From a virus, in the IMG/VR virus record IMGVR_UViG_3300047369_000529, positions 1-64,000 of that record: a DNA stretch of 64,000 bases; one strand, given 5' to 3'. Both the position numbers and the translations under genes were made by a program. Of the stretch, positions 1 to 11,000 are shown piece by piece (the stretch's first letter is position 1; each line of letters starts with the position of its first letter). A model generated the notes under the pieces. The model had not been told where the DNA came from and made no database searches. It saw only the letters and a program-made list of their open reading frames with translations.

Positions 1-189
1 TTTTTTAGATATTGCGCCGCAAAAATTAAAATTTCATTAGGTCAAAAGCTAAGTATATTTGGGTTTGCATTACCTGGAAATATTGAAGTTAATGCCGATG
101 CAATTCAAGGCCTAGGTGAAGGAGAACTAGAGGCTGTGATTGAAGAAATAAAAACAGATGAGGGCACCGATTGGATGATGCACTCGTAA
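1..189 (+). CDS. Unknown protein, C-terminal 62 residues (cut by window start)
   Basis: An open frame runs from the first base to a TAA at 187-189 and gives a 62-residue C-terminal fragment. The fragment ends in an acidic stretch (GEGELEAVIEEIKTDEG) followed by a short tail, WMMHS. The upstream part, including the start codon, lies outside the window. It sits 16 nt before the gp25 gene, so by position it may be another baseplate or tail protein. The fragment shows no motif that identifies a family. The downstream leader has no other candidate start. Confidence 0.6.
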   Translation, partial: FFRYCAAKIKISLGQKLSIFGFALPGNIEVNADAIQGLGEGELEAVIEEIKTDEGTDWMMHS

Positions 190-205
190 TAGAATATATA
201 GTTAA

Positions 206-559
206 ATGGAGTTTTATATAAAAGCAAAAGGTGATCCCGGATTTAATCCTTCTACGTTAGAAATTAATTCTGATTTAGCTAGATTAATGACACAGATAGA
301 AACTGTTCTTTTTACAAGAAGAGGAGATGTTTTAGGTGAACCTGAATTTGGTGCAAATTTAGAAGATTACGTATACTCTTTAAGTTATAATGATTATTTA
401 CTTAAAAAGGTAGTTGCTGAACAAATTTATAAATATGTTCCCTTAGCTAGTAAATTTAACGTCACAGTAGATGTCGATTTCACAAAAGAAGTTGATAGAC
501 ACATGGTGTTTGTAGACATAAGAATTGATAATAGATATCAACTAGGTGTCTATGTATAA
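206..559 (+). CDS. 25: Baseplate wedge protein gp25-like
   Basis: The 117-residue product has the size and layout of T4 gp25, the small wedge protein that links the baseplate inner ring to the sheath. The segment RRGDVLGEPEFGANLEDYV corresponds to the conserved gp25 core, where a Pro-Glu-Phe-Gly turn follows the first helices, and a C-terminal beta region ends in YQLGVYV. T4 gp25 is about 132 residues, so this is nearly full length. The start ATG has only an A/T-rich leader. It lies directly before the gp6 gene; both products belong to the wedge, which supports the assignment. Expected location: virion baseplate. Confidence 0.85.
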   Translation: MEFYIKAKGDPGFNPSTLEINSDLARLMTQIETVLFTRRGDVLGEPEFGANLEDYVYSLSYNDYLLKKVVAEQIYKYVPLASKFNVTVDVDFTKEVDRHMVFVDIRIDNRYQLGVYV

Positions 560-576
560 TAAAACTAAAATTAAAA

Positions 577-2397
577 ATGGCAGATAATAAATTTTTATCG
601 ACATCCAGAATTAAAGCTGGTGAAATGATTGAAGACGTGAGATCCTATATTAGTAGGATATACGGGGAAGTACAAGGTGCTTTTACAACAGCTTCTCCCT
701 TTTCGCAGATTCTAGATGTCATTTCAGAAATAGGAAGATTAATATTCTTCTATATTGAAGATTCTACAGTAGAGCAAAACATATTAACAGCACAAAACCC
801 TGAATCCATTTATGGAATATCTAGGTTGGCTGGTCATGATGCATTTAGAGGAGCTGCCGCCGTTGGTGAAATAAAACTTAGATTAGGCGTTTCTAATTTA
901 GACGATATCACTGGAGATGCATTAAATATTCCAGCAAATGCTACTATAGAATGTAAAGATAACGGTCTTAAATATACTCTAAGAACTAGTAACGATCAAT
1001 TTAGATTAGAAAAATCAAATTCAAATTACATATATGCTCCCGTTGTTCAAGGTGAATATGAAACGCAAAAGCTTACTTCAACTGGAGAATCTTTTCAATC
1101 TTTTAACGTAATTACAAAATCAATGGTAGATCATAGCGATGTTAGAATAAAAGTTAACTCAGCGCTTTGGACAAAATACGATTCACTGTATGACATGAAG
1201 AAAAATACTCAAGGATATATTGTAAGAACGGGTATAACTGGAGGATTAGATCTTTATTTTGGAAATGGATCTTTTGGAGAAATTCCTGAAATGGGATCTA
1301 CAATAGAAGTAGAATATTTAAAAATTGAAGGAGCTATGGGTAATTTAAACGGAAGAGCAGACTTATCGTTTAAATTTAAGACAGAAGGAACAGATTCACT
1401 AGGAAATACACATGATCTAAATGAACTACTAGAATCTGAATTTACAGTAGCTCCTAAAATGGGAGCAAACCCTGAAGATATTGAATTAACAAAGCTGATT
1501 GCTCCATTACAATCACACTCATTTGTATTAGCAACACCAGATAACTATGAGCATTTTCTATCAAGATATGGTATGTTTTCATATTTAGACGCATATAATA
1601 CAACTGACGATGGATATTTAGATGATGATAATGTTATCTATCTATTTATGTTACCTAATACTCTTAAAAAGTTACAAAATAATAAAGACTACTTTTCTCT
1701 AGATACTTCTGAATTCTTTTTTACAGAAATAGAAAAAGAAGGTATTTTAGGATTATTAGAAAAATCAGGAAGACAGATGGTAACGACAGAAGTAAAAGTC
1801 GTGGATCCTAAACCCCAATTTTTTAGAATGGACATTAAAGTAAGATATTTTGAAGGGTATACTAAAGCAAATCTTGCTACTGAAATAAGATCTAAAGTTG
1901 CAGAATATTTAATTAATATAACTAGAAGAGACCGCCTTCCAAAATCAGATATAGTTGCCATAGTAGAAGCAATAGAAGGAATAGATTCTGTGAACGTAAA
2001 ATTTACTTCTGAAAAAGAAGAAACAGCTAGAAGATTAGGATATTATATTTCTGAGACAGTTACTGTTACACCTTCTACACCTGTGTTAAAAGACATAGGT
2101 AATGGTAAACAAAAAATGGTTTTCTTTAAAAGAAACGTAACTACTTCTCAAGTTAATTTTGAGCCTGGAGCTCCTTTACCCGAAAATGTAATTAACTTAG
2201 ATTCGTTTGGCGATATAATTTTAGAAAAAGAAGAGGTAGCATTATTCAGAGGAGGATGGCTAGATTCGGACGGATCAATGGTAGATGATTCTGTTAAAAC
2301 AGGTGAAAAGGCCGCGTTATCAATATACTTTGACGAACCAGCTGTTAAAAATACAATCTTTGCGAAGGTTCAAGCTAAAAATAGGAAAGCTATATAA
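577..2397 (+). CDS. 6: Baseplate wedge protein gp6-like (baseplate J family)
   Basis: The 606-residue product is close to T4 gp6 (660 residues), the wedge subunit that dimerises into the ring around the baseplate hub. The N-terminus has the helical start typical of the family (SYISRIYGEVQGAFTTASPF), followed by the stretch NPESIYGISRLAGHDAFRG, which matches the gp6/J-type signature in which early helices are followed by a glycine/alanine-rich turn. The segment SGRQMVTTEVKVVDPKPQFF, followed by a beta strand and helix, resembles the conserved baseplate J core. It follows gp25 by 17 nt and its stop overlaps the start of the next gene (TAATGG). Confidence 0.85.
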   Translation: MADNKFLSTSRIKAGEMIEDVRSYISRIYGEVQGAFTTASPFSQILDVISEIGRLIFFYIEDSTVEQNILTAQNPESIYGISRLAGHDAFRGAAAVGEIKLRLGVSNLDDITGDALNIPANATIECKDNGLKYTLRTSNDQFRLEKSNSNYIYAPVVQGEYETQKLTSTGESFQSFNVITKSMVDHSDVRIKVNSALWTKYDSLYDMKKNTQGYIVRTGITGGLDLYFGNGSFGEIPEMGSTIEVEYLKIEGAMGNLNGRADLSFKFKTEGTDSLGNTHDLNELLESEFTVAPKMGANPEDIELTKLIAPLQSHSFVLATPDNYEHFLSRYGMFSYLDAYNTTDDGYLDDDNVIYLFMLPNTLKKLQNNKDYFSLDTSEFFFTEIEKEGILGLLEKSGRQMVTTEVKVVDPKPQFFRMDIKVRYFEGYTKANLATEIRSKVAEYLINITRRDRLPKSDIVAIVEAIEGIDSVNVKFTSEKEETARRLGYYISETVTVTPSTPVLKDIGNGKQKMVFFKRNVTTSQVNFEPGAPLPENVINLDSFGDIILEKEEVALFRGGWLDSDGSMVDDSVKTGEKAALSIYFDEPAVKNTIFAKVQAKNRKAI

Positions 2398-2666
2398 TGG
2401 AATTATTTAACGGTCTTTTTAAAAGTAGAAAAAAAAGAATTTATTCTATTAGAGAAACAGTTTTTGATGATAGAAAAAATTTAGGAAACGATTATAGGAA
2501 AAACATGTTAAAAAATTCTATATCTAGCCATATATGGAGAAATAACCAAATGAATGATTTTGTAAATTTCGTTCAAGAGGTATTAGCAGATTGGGTTGAT
2601 TCTGTAAATTATTTAAAAATTTATAAGTCATACACAATGAAAAAGGACGATAAAAAAATTAGATAA
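2397..2666 (+). CDS. Small basic protein of unknown function in baseplate operon
   Basis: This 89-residue Lys/Arg-rich product begins on the A of the gp6 stop codon (1-nt overlap), which implies translational coupling. It starts MELFNGLFKSRKKRIYS and has a central helical part around VNFVQEVLADWVDSVNYL. No family is recognised. Its position between gp6 and the large gp7-like gene suggests a minor baseplate or assembly protein. In T4 the corresponding gene order has no small gene here, so this may be specific to this phage group. Only the position supports a structural role. Confidence 0.7.
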   Translation: MELFNGLFKSRKKRIYSIRETVFDDRKNLGNDYRKNMLKNSISSHIWRNNQMNDFVNFVQEVLADWVDSVNYLKIYKSYTMKKDDKKIR

Positions 2667-2668
2667 TA

Positions 2669-5446
2669 ATGTCATATCAAAATCTTAGATTTTTTGATAA
2701 TAATTCTAACGAATTAAATTTAGAATACGATAGTACGCTAGGATATTCTAAAGGTACTGTTTTTTTAAATGAAATATCAGCAGGCCTTTATGAGACTTTA
2801 AATCTATACGTATTAGAAGAAGTTAGGGATGAATTAGATAATGTGAGGTTTGTTCATCCTATTTCAGCAGACGCTAATAATAATACTATTAAATTTAAGT
2901 TTGTTTCCGAATATGGCGATAGTAAGGATATTTTTCTATACAGTGGTGTTATGAAAAATGGAGATTATGAGGTTAATGTAGATAATTTCCAAACTAGCGA
3001 AATGAGAGATAGTTCTTTCTATAATGGACTAGATTCTGAGGGATTTAAGGTAGTTCCTTTAAATGCAACTGCTTTACACCCCACTGCTTGTTTGGCTAAT
3101 ATAGCTTTAAGTTCTGAAATTGAAGGATTTCATATACGAAAGCTAGAAGTATTCGCAAACCAGGATGGTGTAGAAACCAAAATAGCCGAAATAAAAGTAT
3201 ACGGTGAAGTTGTTGCAGAAGACGAAAGGCTTAAAACTCTTTTAACAAATATGGCCCTTAATCTTGACGAAATGGATTATCTAATATTTAGAGATTCTGA
3301 CATTAAAGATTTAGGAGTAGATTATAAACTATTAAATGCAAAAAGAAAAGAGCTTTTACTACAGGCTTCAACTATAAAGCCATTTATAGGAACTTATAAA
3401 GCCCTATTGGGAATAATAGATTTTTTCGGATATAGCAATGTAAGCCTTAGAGAGTATTGGTTAAATATAAACGAAAAGGCAGAAGGTTTTGGAAAAATGA
3501 TCGTGGTGCCTGTTGCTAATCAAACTGAAGTAGGTTTCCTAGCAAAGAAAAGCAGAAATACTAATTTACCTAATTCTAATCAAAAGAAAACCTCTAGATT
3601 TTCTTTAGCGTATAGGTTAAATGTTCCTACTGGAAGGTTAAATGAATTTGATTTACCAGAGGTAGAAGAAATAACCGATTTTTCACCTGATGAAATATTA
3701 ATAAAATTATATGCTTTAAAGCGTAAATTACAAAGAGAGTATTTACCCCTTAATGCTAAGATAGTCGATATTACCGCTGAAGGAGATTATTTCGATAGCG
3801 TCAGTCAAAGAACATGGAACAATCAACACCAAATAAAAATTCAAAATGCAGGGCAAGATGTCCACTATGAAGTTTTTCCTGAAGTAAAATCTATTTATAT
3901 AGAAGATTTAAGAAAAGTTGATTATAGATTAGAAGGCCTAGGTCATGATATATTTTCTTTTTCAAAATCTATTAGAAACACAATAGAAGCTTCTATTAGA
4001 TCATTTTACACGGAATGGCATGATGAAGATATGTCTTCTTATAATACTATTGCCGGAATTCCCGTAGGAGCTCCTTTAATTTTATCAGGAACTTCTCTTA
4101 AAGACACATGGGACGATGCAAACTTTACTTATATAGATGCAAATGACACCGACGATGACGCAAATATTTTACACTCAAATGGACAATCAACTTTACAAGA
4201 TCCTTTTTTGACATGGGATGATTGGTGGAAAAGAAGTGTATATGAAATTGAATGGATTATCAAAGGTCCTAGAGGATATTCTAAAAGTGTGAGAGGACCG
4301 ATTGAAGACTGGTATACTTTACCATTAATATTACCATACATTGGTGAATATTCTATAGATGTTGCGTTTTGGGATTTATATAACGTTAGAAGTGTTAGTC
4401 ATAACGAAAAGATTAATGTTAAATCTAAAAATGTAGAAATATATGGAGTATATCAAAGGCTAACACCTGAGTTAGATTGGTCTAACTATAAATATCAATG
4501 GGATGAAGCCGGATCTTCTTGGGAATGGGGAAGAGAAAACCTAAACACAGTTGAAGAAAATATAGCAACATACTATTTAACATTAGATAGAGCTAATTAT
4601 CTAAATAGCGATGAAGACGGAAAAGAGTTTTCAATAGTTAGAAGATTTGCAGACTCAAATACTCCTACTGGATTTAATGAAACAACCGGACCATATCAAT
4701 GGAAAAAACTTAGAAAGCAGGTATGGAATGATGGACCTTCTATTAGTTGGGATCAAACGAGAGTAGGTCCGGACTTAAACTCTTCGTTTAAATTAGAAAT
4801 AAATGGAGCGATAAACGGTACTATTTCTGTTTCGCAAATAGACAATTTAACAGGTCTTGAAATAGTTGAAGAATATTCTCCTATTTCTACATATCCTACT
4901 TCTAATACTGATTTTTCTGCATGGGAAAATCTGAAAGAAGAATTAAATAATTTAAATCCTAATCAATGGCCTATCTTTACCAAGTTTAATTGGAACCCAG
5001 TATATGAAGATACAGATGGCAATATAACAAACAACTTTGATGGCGCCGATCTATGTAATTATATGTTAGTTGTTTCTAAGCAACCTAATCAATTATATGA
5101 TTTTTACAACGCGACAACAACCACGGGAAATATAGACCCTAGCAGCTTTGTTAAATATCAAACTTATAACCCTAGCTTTAACGATACCTACGTTATTGAT
5201 GACCACGGTGCTATTAATCTTCTTAATCATATGACGTTTTCATACGATTTAACTAAAATGCCAGGTGTAATTAATCAGAAATGGAGATTGATAAATAATA
5301 GTGTAAAAAAAGAAGATATATATTATGATAATCAGTGGCTGACATACTTATTTGACACGAAGGGAGAGTATAGTATTGAGCTAGAATTAACTGATATTAA
5401 CGGAAATAAAAACATAACAAGAAAAAACATCTTAACAATTAAATAA
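2669..5446 (+). CDS. Large baseplate wedge protein, probable gp7 equivalent
   Basis: The product has 925 residues, near the size of T4 gp7 (1032), and follows gp6 as gp7 does in T4; the assignment rests mainly on this synteny. Around residues 240-270 it has a helical segment with FIGTYKALLGIIDFFGYSN, typical of tail proteins that fold back on a core. The second half contains two beta-rich PKD-like units ending in GEYSIDVAFWDL and GEYSIELELTDINGN, a common fold for surface-exposed tail proteins. The start codon is 2 nt after the preceding stop. It could instead be a group-specific structural protein that replaces gp7. Confidence 0.5.
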   Translation: MSYQNLRFFDNNSNELNLEYDSTLGYSKGTVFLNEISAGLYETLNLYVLEEVRDELDNVRFVHPISADANNNTIKFKFVSEYGDSKDIFLYSGVMKNGDYEVNVDNFQTSEMRDSSFYNGLDSEGFKVVPLNATALHPTACLANIALSSEIEGFHIRKLEVFANQDGVETKIAEIKVYGEVVAEDERLKTLLTNMALNLDEMDYLIFRDSDIKDLGVDYKLLNAKRKELLLQASTIKPFIGTYKALLGIIDFFGYSNVSLREYWLNINEKAEGFGKMIVVPVANQTEVGFLAKKSRNTNLPNSNQKKTSRFSLAYRLNVPTGRLNEFDLPEVEEITDFSPDEILIKLYALKRKLQREYLPLNAKIVDITAEGDYFDSVSQRTWNNQHQIKIQNAGQDVHYEVFPEVKSIYIEDLRKVDYRLEGLGHDIFSFSKSIRNTIEASIRSFYTEWHDEDMSSYNTIAGIPVGAPLILSGTSLKDTWDDANFTYIDANDTDDDANILHSNGQSTLQDPFLTWDDWWKRSVYEIEWIIKGPRGYSKSVRGPIEDWYTLPLILPYIGEYSIDVAFWDLYNVRSVSHNEKINVKSKNVEIYGVYQRLTPELDWSNYKYQWDEAGSSWEWGRENLNTVEENIATYYLTLDRANYLNSDEDGKEFSIVRRFADSNTPTGFNETTGPYQWKKLRKQVWNDGPSISWDQTRVGPDLNSSFKLEINGAINGTISVSQIDNLTGLEIVEEYSPISTYPTSNTDFSAWENLKEELNNLNPNQWPIFTKFNWNPVYEDTDGNITNNFDGADLCNYMLVVSKQPNQLYDFYNATTTTGNIDPSSFVKYQTYNPSFNDTYVIDDHGAINLLNHMTFSYDLTKMPGVINQKWRLINNSVKKEDIYYDNQWLTYLFDTKGEYSIELELTDINGNKNITRKNILTIK

Positions 5447-5447
5447 A

Positions 5448-5996
5448 ATGGCAAGTATTACAACAATTTTAGGAACGCATAGCCTTTCTTCTTCTAGACT
5501 TACTATCAATAATAACTTTGATAATGTAAACGAAGAATTAGGTTTAATTGCAAACGTTCTAGACACGACAAACTCTACGTTAACTTTAACAGGTGCTGTT
5601 TCTGCGGGAACTCTTTCTTTAAATAACGGTTCTTTATCTACATTTAGTGTAACAGGATCTTCTCTTGAATCAGGAGTAGAATCCACATTTAAAGAGAACG
5701 TTATTTTAGAAAAATCTTTACAGGTTTCTTTCGCAGATACCGCTAATTTCCCCACAGCAACCCCTTCATTAGGTGCATATGAGTACACTGGTTCTGACCC
5801 TATTTCATTAGGTGCTTCTACTAGTGGACAATTATTAACAATTGCCGCTAATGTTGAGTTTACAATGGACTTAACAAGTGCACTAATTCACGGTGCAACA
5901 TCTATTACCGTTTTACAAGGTGGTAGTATTAGCTTAATGGGAGATAACAACGGAAAATGGTATATTGTAGGTTCTTATAACGCTACAATTGCTTAA
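5448..5996 (+). CDS. Small fibre-like structural protein
   Basis: The product has 182 residues rich in Ser, Thr, Gly, Asn and Leu, with alternating short beta strands (LTLTGAVSAGTLSLNNGS) like a trimeric fibre or decoration protein. Near the N-terminus, LTINNNFDNVNEELG matches an I-N-x-N-F motif that also precedes the collagen repeats in the two large fibres at 16624 and 20016, so these proteins may dock in a similar way. The C-terminal half (TVLQGGSISLMGDNNGKWYI) looks like a small beta-domain that ends a fibre. It starts 1 nt after the previous stop. The exact role is unknown. Confidence 0.6.
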   Translation: MASITTILGTHSLSSSRLTINNNFDNVNEELGLIANVLDTTNSTLTLTGAVSAGTLSLNNGSLSTFSVTGSSLESGVESTFKENVILEKSLQVSFADTANFPTATPSLGAYEYTGSDPISLGASTSGQLLTIAANVEFTMDLTSALIHGATSITVLQGGSISLMGDNNGKWYIVGSYNATIA

Positions 5997-6020
5997 TTAT
6001 AAAATAAAAAGTTTAATTAG

Positions 6021-8009
6021 ATGGCTACACCACTAATAAGGATTCCACAGGAACAGGGCGGTACGATGTATGCTTTTGCTAACGCAGCAAGAGATCTTAC
6101 TCGCGCCTATTATAATCCAGATATTAATTTTGAATTTTCTAAATTTGCGCTATTAGACTTGCCAGTATATGCAGATTCAATTCAAAGCGATCCGAATAAC
6201 CCTGATTATGTTGGACCTAACTATATCGAATATAATAGATTATTCGAAGGTGGAGGTGGTGAAAATGCTAGTTCTTATAACGATACGTTGCATGATGGAA
6301 ACGGTAACGTTCATTTTGCACAAACTTTTCAAAGCTATGCTTTGAATTTAGAGAATATGCTTTTAAACCCTGAAAGCAATGACGATTTTGACGACGTATT
6401 ATTTCAAAGTGATGCAGAAAAAATATTTTTTAAATATCTTTATCACATTAACGCGTTTAGAGTTAGAACCGCAACTTCCCAAGAGGTTTCTACGGGATAT
6501 TCTAGAATGATAGAATTAGACGATTCTCTTCAATCGGGTTCAGAATATAGTAAAGTCATCAAATATATTGGAAATATAGATGTAACCAATGATAAAAATT
6601 ATAAAGGTCAACAATACAATGAAATATTTGTAAACGTTCCTTCTTCAGTAGGATATACTCCTGAGGTTTTATTAACTTCTTCTCCTTTCAATACTAATAA
6701 TATTAAATTTACGCCAGGAGAAGCTTTATCTGGAAGATCTATAGATGATATACACCCGGATCCATATTTAAATCTTGAAACATATACCGATCAAGACGAT
6801 GGCACATATAATACGAATGTTAATGAAATACCTGGTTTTGGAATTGATTTTAATGCAAGTGCATATTCTAAAATAATTAATGATCCAAAGCTAAATACTA
6901 TATTAGATTATTCACAAAGAGGTGGAGATTTTAGATTCAATGCAATACTAGTTTATTATGATTTATATTCTAAGTCTAATAATGGAAATAAAGCAACGAA
7001 TTTATACGGTATAATATTATTAGATAATTGGAAAGAAGATACAACCAATGATGGATGGTATATTCCTGAGCTTACAAAATACAAACCTAACGAAGTTACA
7101 GGTCTTAATGGTAATGCATTTGCTCTTAAATTAAATTTAAAATTTAATTCTTCGCTAGACAATGTTGGTGTTGAAAAGAATGTCAATGATTATTCAACAT
7201 TCTCTATGGATATTTTCCTAGATACAACGTCTACATTAGAAAATGCAGCACAACTATTAAGAGACGCTAATAAAAGATATAATGCGATTGCAGAGAAGGT
7301 AGAAATGCTAGAGAGCTTTTTACTAAACTCAGAAAGTTTACAAGGATTAAATACTAGATTAGATTCGGTAGAAGCAGATTTAGAAAATGCTACATTAAAT
7401 TTCCAAGATGAAAGAACACTTTTAGATTTAATAACTAATACTAATTCTAGGTTAAACCAGGTGATATCTGGTGTAATTCCTGCGGAAATACAATATAACA
7501 CAGACGTATTAGAGTCGGGTAACACAGGAGTGTCCATTGATAAAACAGGAAACGGTAAAGTTAGAATAAATAATTCTAATTTTGGTTATAATTTAAGTCA
7601 GTCGTATGTTTATGATACTGTCTCTTCTATTAACGAAAGAGAGCTTAATTCAGATGGCCCTTTTTTACCTTCTGAATCTGGAACTAAAGCTGTTTGGCAA
7701 AGACTTAAAACTTTTGATAACTTAGTTAGAATTTATACAGACCAGAACGAGGACTTTGATTCTAATCTAAATATATACTTAGACGATACCGTGTCTTCTT
7801 GGAAAAAAGGACAGGTAGTCAGAGTAACTTTTAAAAATAAAATTAAAAATCTATCAACTAATTCTATTACACTATGGACAGATAAGAATAATGGATGGTC
7901 ACAAAAATTATCCATTCCATCATCATCTTTGATAAGTGATATTCCATACATAGAAATAATCTGTATAGATGAAGTAAATAAAACGTTTGAATACGATATT
8001 TTAAGATAA
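6021..8009 (+). CDS. Structural protein with central coiled coil (tail/baseplate)
   Basis: The 662-residue product belongs to the uninterrupted tail operon. The N-terminal 400 residues are Asn/Asp/Tyr-rich and probably beta-structured. Residues around 410-490 form a heptad-like helix (AAQLLRDANKRYNAIAEKV and LNTRLDSVEADLENA), suggesting a trimeric stalk. The C-terminal 120 residues are again beta-rich. This layout of head, stalk and tip resembles baseplate-attached fibre proteins such as T4 gp9-gp10, but I see no specific signature. The stop is followed after 1 nt by the next start. Confidence 0.55.
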   Translation: MATPLIRIPQEQGGTMYAFANAARDLTRAYYNPDINFEFSKFALLDLPVYADSIQSDPNNPDYVGPNYIEYNRLFEGGGGENASSYNDTLHDGNGNVHFAQTFQSYALNLENMLLNPESNDDFDDVLFQSDAEKIFFKYLYHINAFRVRTATSQEVSTGYSRMIELDDSLQSGSEYSKVIKYIGNIDVTNDKNYKGQQYNEIFVNVPSSVGYTPEVLLTSSPFNTNNIKFTPGEALSGRSIDDIHPDPYLNLETYTDQDDGTYNTNVNEIPGFGIDFNASAYSKIINDPKLNTILDYSQRGGDFRFNAILVYYDLYSKSNNGNKATNLYGIILLDNWKEDTTNDGWYIPELTKYKPNEVTGLNGNAFALKLNLKFNSSLDNVGVEKNVNDYSTFSMDIFLDTTSTLENAAQLLRDANKRYNAIAEKVEMLESFLLNSESLQGLNTRLDSVEADLENATLNFQDERTLLDLITNTNSRLNQVISGVIPAEIQYNTDVLESGNTGVSIDKTGNGKVRINNSNFGYNLSQSYVYDTVSSINERELNSDGPFLPSESGTKAVWQRLKTFDNLVRIYTDQNEDFDSNLNIYLDDTVSSWKKGQVVRVTFKNKIKNLSTNSITLWTDKNNGWSQKLSIPSSSLISDIPYIEIICIDEVNKTFEYDILR

Positions 8010-8010
8010 T

Positions 8011-11000
8011 ATGAGCGCTAGCAATTCTATATCACATCTACTTGAACAGTTTCTTGAATTAAACACTAATTCTTTAGAAACTTTTGAGCGTATCAATGAG
8101 GCTATTTCTACAGATAAAGAAACAGTTACAATTGATTTATTTGACAATCGCACTGGAGAAATGACAGCGATTCAAATTCCAGCGTTTGGATTTTTGAAAA
8201 GAGAAATTGAAAGAATTGATAAGAATTTAACGTCTATAAGTGGATTAGATACATCAAGCGCTAATGTAAGATTAAAGGATGGTTCTTATAGAAGAATACA
8301 TACTTCAAAGTTAAAAGGCCCCTCAGCCCCTATTACTAATTTAGCAACCCCTAAAGAATTTAACACTAAATTAAATGATTTCTTTGAGGATTTTTTAAAC
8401 CCATTATTAACTATTAATCTAGACGTAAAGGGTCAAATTCCAGTAGACACAGAAAGAGTTTATACAGAAAGATTTATTTTTGACAAAGATCATGTTTCTT
8501 CTACAGAGGCCTTTGATGAAATATTTAAAGGTCAAAACGATGTAAACTATTCTAAATTTATCTCTAAAATAAAAGAAGATGGATTAAAATATAGAATAGA
8601 TGCGGAAACGGTTGACATGCCAATTAGATCTATCCAATACAATGGAGAATTAGATGTATTAAAAGTAGAAAATGTACAGAAAACCCTATTAGTAGATGGA
8701 ATCACTCAAACTAAAACGGTTAAAGTATACACTTTAAATAAATTAACATATTCAGATTCTAATAAGGAGATGAAAGACACTGAATCTCTTAAAGTAGGAG
8801 ATTCACTGGTCGTGAATACAAAGGAATATAATACTAGATATAGGGTTTCTTCTATTGACTCTTCTACTTCTCAGGTAGAATTATCATTAATGGAAGGATA
8901 TGCACCTATAAAAATAGGAGCAAAAGCATTAAGAATTTATAAAGATATTGACGCATCAGTTTCAATAGACGTTAAAGTTGGGTTTGACGAAAGGCAAGTT
9001 GTCTTTGTAAAACCAATCGATCCTATTTCTAAAATACCTGCTACTGATTTTTCACCAGGTATTGCGTTTTATTCTAATGAATTAACTATTCAAAATGAGG
9101 ATGGCATAGTTACTACACTTGCAAAATATTATAAAGAAGAAGTTGCAGACTTTGGTCAATTTATCAAAGCTCTTAAAGTAGATTATATTCCACCAGCATC
9201 TGAAGGTCTTATTCCAGATTCGCCAGAAGTTGAAGTAGACAACTTTAAAGTTACTCAGATTAATAAGCATTTAACAGATAATGCTAGTGTTGAAAAAGTT
9301 AAGAAGATTAAGGCAGATAAAGTAAAAGCCAAAGAAGTAATTAAGAAATTAGACACTACTATTAAAAAGAAGAGAAAATTAATTGCTACTAAAAAGTTTT
9401 CTTCTAAGATTGAAAGAAATAGGGAAAAGAATGAATTAGTTTCTTTAGTAAGAGAAAAAGAGGCAGAAACAAAGGTATTTTCTTCAAGCGTTAGCGAAAT
9501 AAAGGCTATTGCGGAATCTAATGAATTACCAAAGGTAACTCCAAAATATAGAGTTAGAGGTTTTTGGTCTATTCCAGACGCTAAAAAAGTTGGTGATGAA
9601 ATTTCACAAGAAGTGGTTCAGTTCGTAGCAAGATATAGATACATTTCCGCTACTGGTAAAACTTCTGTAATAGAACAAATTAAATTTAATAAAAAGACTG
9701 CTGCTTTTTCAAACTGGGTTGAAGTTAAAGGACCTATTAGAAAAAGAGAAAAGCAAGCTGATGGAGGTTATAGATGGATTATAGAATCTGAAGAAGATTC
9801 ACAAGCTATTAATTTTAATTCTATTGATTTACCAATTCAACCTGGAGAAAAGATAGAATTAATGGTAAAATCTGTTTCTGAAGCTGGTTTTCCACAAACA
9901 CCAGTTGAATCAGAATGGTCTGAGATAATTACTATTCCATTCCCAGAAGGAGAAATAGCAACAGACGGAGCTAATACATTAGTTAATCAAAACGATTTAG
10001 ATAATGTTAAGGTAGAAATCAACGATGATTTAGAGTCTCAAGGATTATTTACTCACTTAGACGATGGATTTACTGCAGGAGATACTTATTACGCACACCA
10101 AGCTGATACTGTTGCTTCAGGATTTTTAACAGGAGAACAAACGCCCATTAGTGTATATGATAAACTATTAGAATTGCAAAATCAATTAGAAAGATTACAA
10201 GCACAGGTTTCTGGAGCAGTTGGTGAATTACAAGTTAAAATTATAGATGAAGACGGAGATGTTACTTTAGTTAAAAACAATTCTACTGCTAAAATATTCG
10301 CAGGATATTATGTAGATGATGCTCCTACAGGAGAAACTAAAGGCTATATAGTAACTAAAAACTTTAAGATAGAATTACATAATACCAAGGCATCCGATCT
10401 TGAATTATGTGCCAGAATAGTAGGAGACTTAAAACAGCCTGCATATATTTCTACTTCTGAACAAGAATTTGGATTAGGTATAATTGACCTAAGTACAGGA
10501 AATCTAAAGCCAGCTTCTGACGCGGCACCTGATTCAATGGTGTCAAACGATTCTTATTATACACAAGAAGCACGATACGATCAAGTACCTGTCGTTTATC
10601 AAAACTTAACAGGAGATGCGAATTCATACAATCATTTTGCAGATTCTCCAGATCAATCTACACAGTTAAATGGTCAATTTGTTTATTCCAGATTTAAAAA
10701 TCTAGCAAATAACGGTAATTTATATTCAACTACAAACCCTGACGCAGACGCAACAAGAAAGGCAAATTTAACAGGTGTAACAACCGCAGAATATGGATTA
10801 TCATACACGGTATCTGGTACTACTGGGATTCAAGATAGAACTCACTTAAGAGACTTCACTAATGCTTCTTTCACGGCTATTCATACCGGTCTAACTAGTG
10901 ATCTAGGTGGTAGTGATGATTTTATTTGGAATGGTACATTTAATGGTTTAGGTAATACTGGTGATTCACCTGATGTAGTTTCCATTTCACAATTAGGTGC